From: Miscanthus floridulus
Lineage: Eukaryota; Streptophyta; Magnoliopsida; Poales; Poaceae
Direction of reading: 5' to 3'
NCBI RefSeq assembly: GCF_019320115.1
Contig: NC_089584.1
Span: 79,613,922 to 79,677,921, forward strand
Length of the DNA stretch: 64,000 nucleotides
Part shown: positions 57,510 through 64,000 of the stretch, piece by piece
Layout: the number at the start of each line of letters is the position of its first letter
Position numbering within the stretch: the stretch's first letter is position 1
Translations under genes and position numbers: made by a program
Notes under the pieces: model-generated
Seen by the model: the letters and a program-made list of their open reading frames with translations, nothing else
What the model was told of the DNA's origin: nothing
The model's database searches: none

Positions 57510-60222
57510 ACTTCTAAAGAAAGGCCTTATCCGTCCTAGTTCGTCTCCGTGGGGGTGTCTGGCTATCTTTGTGAGGAAGAATGATCAATCCCTACGCATG
57601 TGTGTAGATTATAGGCCTTTGAATGCAGTCACAATCAAGAATAAGTACCCTCTGCCATGCATAGATATCTTATTTGATCAGTTGTCTAAAGCAAAAGCCT
57701 TTTCCAAGATTGATTTGAGATCTGGTTATCATCAAATCAAAATCCGGCCTGAGGATATTCCAAAAACTGCCTTCTCTACAAGATACGGTCTTTATGAGTA
57801 TCTTGTTATGTCTTTTGGATTGACCAATGCCCCTGCACACTTTATGTATTTGATGAATTCGGTGTTTATGCCCGAGTTGGACAAATTTGTGGTGGTATTT
57901 ATAGATGATATCTTGGTCTATTCTGAGAATGAAGAAGATCACGTTGAACATTTGCGAGTGGTTCTCACTAGATTGCGTGAACACAAGCTTTATGCAAAGT
58001 TCAGCAAGTGTGAATTTTGGCTTCGTGAGGTACCTTTTCTCGAACATGTATTGTCTGATGGTGGAATTATGGTGGACCCTGCCAAGGTGCAAGAAGTGTT
58101 GGACTGGAAGGCTCCAATCTCAGTGCACGAGGTACGGAGTTTTCTAGGGTTGGCTGACTATTATCATCGCTTCATCCTGGATTTCTCTAAAATAGCCAAG
58201 CCTATGACTCGGTTGCTGCAAAAAGACATGAGGTTTGTCTAGACTACTGAGTGTGATGCGGCTTTTCACACCCTACGAACCCTTCTAACTTCGGCTCCAG
58301 TTTTGGCGCAACCGGATATTGAGAAACCTTTTGATGTGTTTTGTGATGCATCAGGCATAGGTTTAGGAGGTGTTCTTATGTAGGAAGGATGAGTCATTGC
58401 ATATACCTCTCACCAACTTTGGAAGCATGAGGTGAATTATCCTACGCATGATTTAGAACTCGCTGCAGTTGTTCATGCTTTGAAGGCCTAGAGACATTAT
58501 TTGCTTGGCAATGAGTGCCACATCTACACTGATCATAAAAGTCTTAAGTACATCTTCACTCAACCTGAGTTGAATATTCATCAGAGAAGATGGCTCATGT
58601 TGATCAAGGATTATAACCTCCAAGTGCACTATCATCCTGGCAAGGCAAACGTCGTTGCGGATGCCTTAAGCAGGAAATTTCATTGCCACTCTTTGATTGA
58701 AAGTGACCTCCATTTGTCAAAACTCCTACATCCTACAGTCCTTCACAACATCTCTGTCAGTTGTACTCTACAGAGTCGAATTATTGAGCTACAGAAGAAA
58801 GATCCAGGTGTGTTCCACATCAAGCGCAAGATGAAAGAGCAAGAAACCAAGCATTTTTGGGTAGATGAGAATGACATGTTATGGTTCAAGGATAGGTTGG
58901 TGGTTCTGAAGGATAGAGAGCTTAGAAATCAAATCATATCCAAAGCACATTCCTCTAAATTATCTATTCATCCTGGTAGTAGCAAAATGTATCATGATTT
59001 GAAGCCATGATTTTGGTGGACCAAGATGAAGATAGAGATAGTCGCTTATGTGGCTAGGTGTGACACTTGTTGTCAAGTCAAAGCTGTGCACATGAAAGCT
59101 GGATTGCTTCAACCACTCTCTATTCTAGGTTGGAAATGGGAGGAGATAAGTGTGGATTTTATTGTTGGACTCCCTACTACTCAGAAGAATTTTAATTCTA
59201 TTTGGGTGATTGTAGACCATTTGACCAAGTCTGCACACTTCATTCCTATTCGTATAGATTTCCGTCCAACTGACTATGCTAAGTTGTACTTCAATCAAAT
59301 AGTCCGACTTCATGGGATACCTCGCACTATTGTCTTTGATAGAGGACCACAGTTCACTGCTCGCTTTTGGGAGCACTTACATGGATTATTGGGAACTAAG
59401 TTAGTAAGAAGCTCTGCCTATCATCCGCAAACCAATGGGCAAACTGAGCGAGTGAATCAAATCTTAGAAGATATGTTGAGAGCGCGTGTCATCTCGTCTA
59501 AGGGTTCATGGGAAAAGTGGTTGCCCCTAGCTGAATTCTCTTATAATAATAGTTATCAAGAGAGTATGAAGATGGCACTGTTTGAAGCTTTGTACGGCTG
59601 AAAGTGTAGAACCCCGTTGAATTGGGTTGAAGCCAGTGAAAGGAGATATTATGGAATTGATTTTGTTCAAGAAGCTGAAGAACAAGTCCATACTATCCAA
59701 ACCCATATGGCCATAGCTCAAGCTAGGTAGAAAAGTTATGCTGATCGCCATAGAAAACCTATTGAGTTCGAAGTTGGAGACTTTGTTTATCTGAAAGTCT
59801 CACCTATGAAGAGTGTCCAACACTTTGGTGTGAAGCGAAAGCTTGCGCTGAGATATGTCAGTTCATTTTAAATTATAGGACAGGGTGGTAAGGTAGCATA
59901 CAAGATCCAATTACCTCCTGAGATGAGTGCTATCTTCAATGTCTTTCACGTATCTCAGTTGAAGAAATGCCTTCACGTCCCTGAAGAGAGAGTTCCACTG
60001 GGGGATATCAAGTAAGAATCTGATTTGACTTTTGAAGAAAAACTGGTCCGAGTAATTGACACTCGAGAGTGAGTGACTCGGAGTCGGGTGGTCAAGTTTT
60101 ACAAGGTCATGTGGAGTAATCAGGGTAGTGAACGCGATGCAACTTGGGAAAGAGAAGATTATTTGAGGGAAGGTTATAAGGAATTCTATCAACAATGGTA
60201 TGCTTGTCAAATCTTGGGATGA
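57502..60222 (+). pseudogene. RT, RNase H, integrase and chromodomain of element C
   Basis: One frame runs to the TGA at 60220. RT has [22 protein letters not shown] and [12 protein letters not shown]. RNase H has FCDASG and [11 protein letters not shown]. Integrase has the finger ([19 protein letters not shown]) and catalytic residues in VDFIVGLP, IVFDRGPQF and ERVNQILE. GDFVYLKVSPMK leads to the chromodomain-like end RVIDTRE-stop-VTRSRVVKFYKV then ATWEREDYL. Interruptions are mainly TAG or TGA at former Gln, Arg or Trp codons, with one TAA (near 59868), and no frameshift after 57502. Confidence 0.85.
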
Positions 60223-60231
60223 GATTTTTAT

Positions 60232-60243
60232 AAGGGGGAGAGC
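60232..60243 (+). promoter_or_regulatory. polypurine tract of element C
   Basis: AAGGGGGAGAGC directly precedes the 3' LTR start TGTAACACC at 60244. Confidence 0.8.
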
Positions 60244-63200
60244 TGTAACACCCTAGGTGTTTGGCTTCCACATTTGCACTTGCATTTCATAAACATGAGC
60301 ATCATTCATCCATTCATGAGCTTGGATTGTTGAAACATGCTTTTGAAACATTGCAACATATTGTTATATTCCATGTGTGTTTGTTTTATGAAATGAATAG
60401 TGTGCAACACTCAAGTGCAACATGTCCAACTCACTCTTAAAACATATCACATACTTTAGTGAAACATGGTTAGTTAGTACTATGCCACAAACTCATGAAA
60501 CATATGAAACATGGCTTTGAAACAAAAGTAACATTTCACTTGTTCTTCCTTGTTTTGATAAATGTGATGCTTGACTTTTGTGTGATCAATGTGTGGTGTG
60601 GCTAATTATCCTCTTAAACAACTTAGCTACACTTAGAATGTCATTAGGAACAATGTTCATGTTGACCATATTGCCTAATTATGCTTTCAAGTAATGGTTT
60701 GACTTGTGTTGACACCTAGAGCTCTTTTGTTTGACTATTTAAAAAGTACAGCTTAGAGTGTTTGCATGTCTGAGCAACCTAAGCAAAGTTGTAGGAAATT
60801 TTATAAGGAACAAAAGTTATTTTATGACCATCTCTTGAAAATGTGCAGAACATGCTCAAAAAGGGCCCACAAGTCAGTTTTGAGGTCTATTTAGAAACTC
60901 AGAAATTTTCTAAGTCTTGGAACTGATTTTCAGTTTTATGTGTCGATGTTTGGAGCCTTGTATCTCACTAACTAGGCCAAACCAGCTCTAGCTACAATTG
61001 GAAAAGTTGTAGTCCTCACCTAGATCTCCAACTTTGTCAACTATGCCATGAGCTAGATCATCACGGTTTAGGAGTTATGGAGCGAGGAACTTGCGCTGTC
61101 AGTCGGCACCGATGAACGCTGAATCAAAAATTTCAGACCGGCACAGTGGCTGACCGGCCGCAGGCCTCTACTGCCATGTGGCTGCCATGTGCCATGGCCA
61201 GCCTAGCGCCACTGCCTGCTATCAACCACAAGAGGCCACGTCCTTCTGCTCTCCCAACTTGCTCTCATTCACTCTCCTCCTCTCGCTCGCGTTTGAAGCA
61301 CCAAGAAAGCGGAGCCATCGCCGTCGCCATTGCTCCGCCGAGCCGTGCACCCTCGCCGTCATGTCATTGCTCGCTCTAGCTAGCCCAAAACTCCACCGTA
61401 GTCTCCTTTAGCTCATCCACCTCACCGTTGAGCCGAAGAGTCAAGGTAGAGGCCGCATTTCCGTTCCCGCCGCTGTCCGGACCTCGCCGGAGTTGGAGCT
61501 CACCGTGGTCGACCACCACCAGAGCCCTCTCACTCCCTTTTCTACCCTCCATTAGTTTCCCCGTGAGCCCTAGAAGCTCGTACCGAGCTTAGCCGCGCCC
61601 TACATGGTCGGACCTCACCGGAGCACCGTCGGATTCCCTCCGCCATCCGCCATGCACGCCACCGTCCTAGCTCGAGCTCGGTAGCGGTTGAGGGGAGGGC
61701 ATATTTAGGTGCGTCTCATCGAGGCGAGCACGCCAGTGCCCTTGTCCTCGCCGGAGTCCTCACCATCGGTGAGCTCCATTGATCCCGCATTGTCCCCAAT
61801 TTTTCATGTCGCTGACATGCGGGCCCTCCTGTGTCGTGGACCCCGTCTGCCAGTGACCGTTAAGAAATAGGCTAGTTCATTTGTTTAGTTTTGAATGCTG
61901 TTTTGTTAAATTTATATCTCTAGTTTGGTAGATTCAAATTGGGTGGTTCCAATTTTGTTAGGATCTTGGTGAAGTGTAGTATTTAGGAAAAATATAATAT
62001 TAGCACTTGTAGTAGAGTTTCTAGAAGGATTAAATTGAAACTTGAAATGTGTTTTTAAATGGATGCAAACTTGTTTAATTCATATCTAGAGTTCCTGTGC
62101 TCCAAAAAATATGAAATTCAGATGGTGAGCTCTTCTTGATGAGTAGAAGCTCTGGTAAAAATTTTAGAATAGTGCATGAATAGTTTTTGAGTTATAGATT
62201 TTCCTTTTATCATTAGATGATCCTTGTGTGAATTTTAGTAATTAATATATAAATCCAATGACCATGAAATTTATTGGAGGATGTCCTAGTACCTTAAGGA
62301 TGCTAAGAAAAAATATAAAATCTATTGCTTAAAACTTTTCACTAGGTTTCCTATTTATGTTATTTTAAGCCTTTATGCCTTGTCATTTGTGTATAGGATG
62401 TTATACTTGTTCAACTGATGTGAAATTTTTACAGTAGCCTACTTGGAGCATGTAGTACCTACTATAATTTGTGTAGATTAAATGGTGTAGTTTTCATATA
62501 TGTTGATTATTCCTCTTAAATAATTAAATATATGTTGATTATTGGAGTGATGCTTCTGGAGTTCGAGGGAGCGAGCTAGGAGGAGGAGCCCGAGGTTCAG
62601 GCAATCGATGAAGCAGCCACCGAGGAGGAGTTGCCCGAGTGCCCTGACCACCGCCCATCCTCTTTCCTAAAAGGCAAGTCCCGGAGCATTCTAAGTCTCC
62701 CATGTTTTTACAAATATCTTGAGTATCTTTTATTGTTGATGATGCATTAAGTATAGGAATTGGTTGGAACCAATTGTTGCATTATATATCTATCCTTGTC
62801 CAGGTATCGCACTTGAATCCTATTTAAGTTCAGGAACGGGTTAAATGCTTAGCCATGCTTAGTGCGGTAGAAGTCGGGTGATTTCCTGTCACCTGTGAGC
62901 TTTAGGATGAGGTGGATCACGGTTGGCTATATTTGCTATCGTGGAAAAGAACCATGTTAATAATGAATTAAGACCCGGCGGAGTCTTGTGTAGGGTTGGA
63001 CATAGTGACTCCATCTGTGTCGTTTAAGGACCGATACATTGTACGTCCTTATGTCATGTTGAACGCAGCCTAACATTTAGCTGGCCGGATAACTCGTTCC
63101 GACCGCGAAGCCTAGTAGCTCGATTCAGGCCGAGAACATGAGAAGTTGGTCGCAATCTAGATGACAGTAAGGATATGCGGAGAGCCATTGGCATAAGCCC

Positions 63201-64000
63201 AAGGGCGGGTTAAGTCACCGAGCACTCATGGCAGAGTGGTTCTCTGATTTTGTGGCACTGATCGGACCCGCGACCCCTGAATTGTACCAAAGGTGACTTA
63301 TTTGTGACCCTGACGGGGGAAGAAGGGTTTGTGTTAGGAATACCCCTCCAGCTGGATAGGAATCGATTCGAATTGCCTTCTCTCTCGGATAGTGAGAACT
63401 TGACTGAGCAGCGACAACGTAGATTCAATTAATTTGACGATATGGTTAAATGGATGATGATGATAATGTTGCCATGATTTATACCTGCTATGGTTAATAA
63501 TGTTTGCATCTTACTCAAGTGATTGCTTAGTACAGGTGCTAATATAGATGACATGTTAATGGCTAAAAGTCACTGCTAGCTTAGGTTAAGATATGATCAT
63601 TATTACTTATGCTTTTCCATAAAAAGAAAGTGTCAGCCAGACCCACTAAATTAAGCTATGCATGATCCTTGGTGTCAATTATTTTGGTTTCCAACTGAGT
63701 AAGTCTAGCTGAGTACATTCTCGTACTTAGGGTTTATTCCCTCTTGTTGTAGATGACCTTCTTTATCAGGGCTTCTGTAAGTACTGTCTCCACCCGGTGG
63801 GTGACGAAGACTAGATCAAGGGCATGATCTCTGTTTATCTTATCTGAATGCTTTTGTGGGATGTGATCGGCAAGCTGGTACTTGTATTTGAACTCGTGTG
63901 TGTGAGTTAAACTATTTGCTTCCGTTACTTTACAAGACTTGGTTTGTAATAACTATGACTCTGATGTGTTGTAATCTATCTGCAAACCTATTTGTGAAAT
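60244..64000 (+). repeat. 3' LTR of element C (continues past window)
   Basis: This is the only uninterrupted copy of the C LTR, and was used to decode the broken 5' copy. It contains a GC-rich block (61240-61860), AT-rich sequence to 62560, a short GAG/GCC-rich patch (62560-62660) and the late-LTR part shared with 47832-49086. Short ORFs at 61146-61411 are chance. ATATGTTGATTATT is repeated near 62496 and 62530. Confidence 0.88.

Larger units (their letters stand above)
29899..64000 (+). mobile_element. element C: Tekay-like chromovirus (Ty3-gypsy), heavily interrupted
   Basis: The 5' LTR starts at 29899 (TGTAACACCCTAGG) and ends GTTACA at 49267, but is broken by element D and a copia-LTR scar. 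The interior runs from 49268 to 60243, with a tRNA-iMet-type primer site, an extra ORF, gag, protease, RT, RNase H, integrase and chromodomain-like end. The 3' LTR starts at 60244 and passes the window edge, about 170 bp short of its end judging from the 5' copy. LTR length is about 3.9 kb. Long LTRs, initiator-Met priming and an integrase chromodomain fit the Tekay/Del clade. The left duplication would be GTAGG (29894-29898). Confidence 0.85.

Overview
This window looks like plant nuclear DNA from a grass, most likely a panicoid/Andropogoneae relative of sorghum, sugarcane or Miscanthus. I infer this from the families present: SIRE-type copia LTRs, long-LTR chromovirus gypsy elements with a tRNA-iMet primer site, a gypsy element with an antisense gene, Tourist- and Stowaway-like MITEs and an Au-like SINE. 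No species can be assigned without a search. By my reading only two host genes are intact; nearly everything else is transposable-element DNA.

Layout. 1-4239 is the 3' end of a SIRE-like copia element: an env-like reading frame riddled with TAG codons, then a 1455-bp LTR. 4240-8450 is a mosaic of MITEs, a degenerate ~98-bp tandem array, two LINE fragments and a SINE. 8450-14294 holds two tandem aldo-keto reductase genes on the minus strand (342 and 344 aa as I splice them), with the same exon junctions except for one extra intron in the upstream copy. 14295-16086 is MITE-rich intergenic DNA with a GC-rich block. 16087-25210 is one complete but defective minus-strand gypsy element, bounded exactly by a CCATG target duplication.

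From 25917 to the window end there is one nest of insertions. The outermost layer is a minus-strand gypsy element, of which the 3' LTR and an antisense spliced gene unit are visible. Element C (plus strand, Tekay-like chromovirus, starts 29899) inserted into that antisense unit. Element D (minus strand, also Tekay-like, 30907 to about 47099) inserted into the 5' LTR of C. A solo LTR (39204-42514) sits in D, and a second solo LTR (52233-56609) splits the gag of C. Two deletion scars (about 47097 and 47832) stitch pieces of the C LTR to D and to a fragment of another copia-type LTR.

Most unusual signal. Both chromoviruses carry an extra ORF between the 5' LTR and gag, with a charged, partly helical middle and a very acidic end. 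In element D this ORF starts MARTKVTPRKSVGPKG and continues VPRHQLA, matching 15 of the first 21 residues of the mature histone H3 tail, including K4, R8-K9-S10 and K14. The same element encodes an integrase with a C-terminal chromodomain-like segment. A histone-H3-tail mimic encoded by a chromodomain retrotransposon is the best candidate here for an undescribed system. The likeness is read directly from the sequence; any function is inference.
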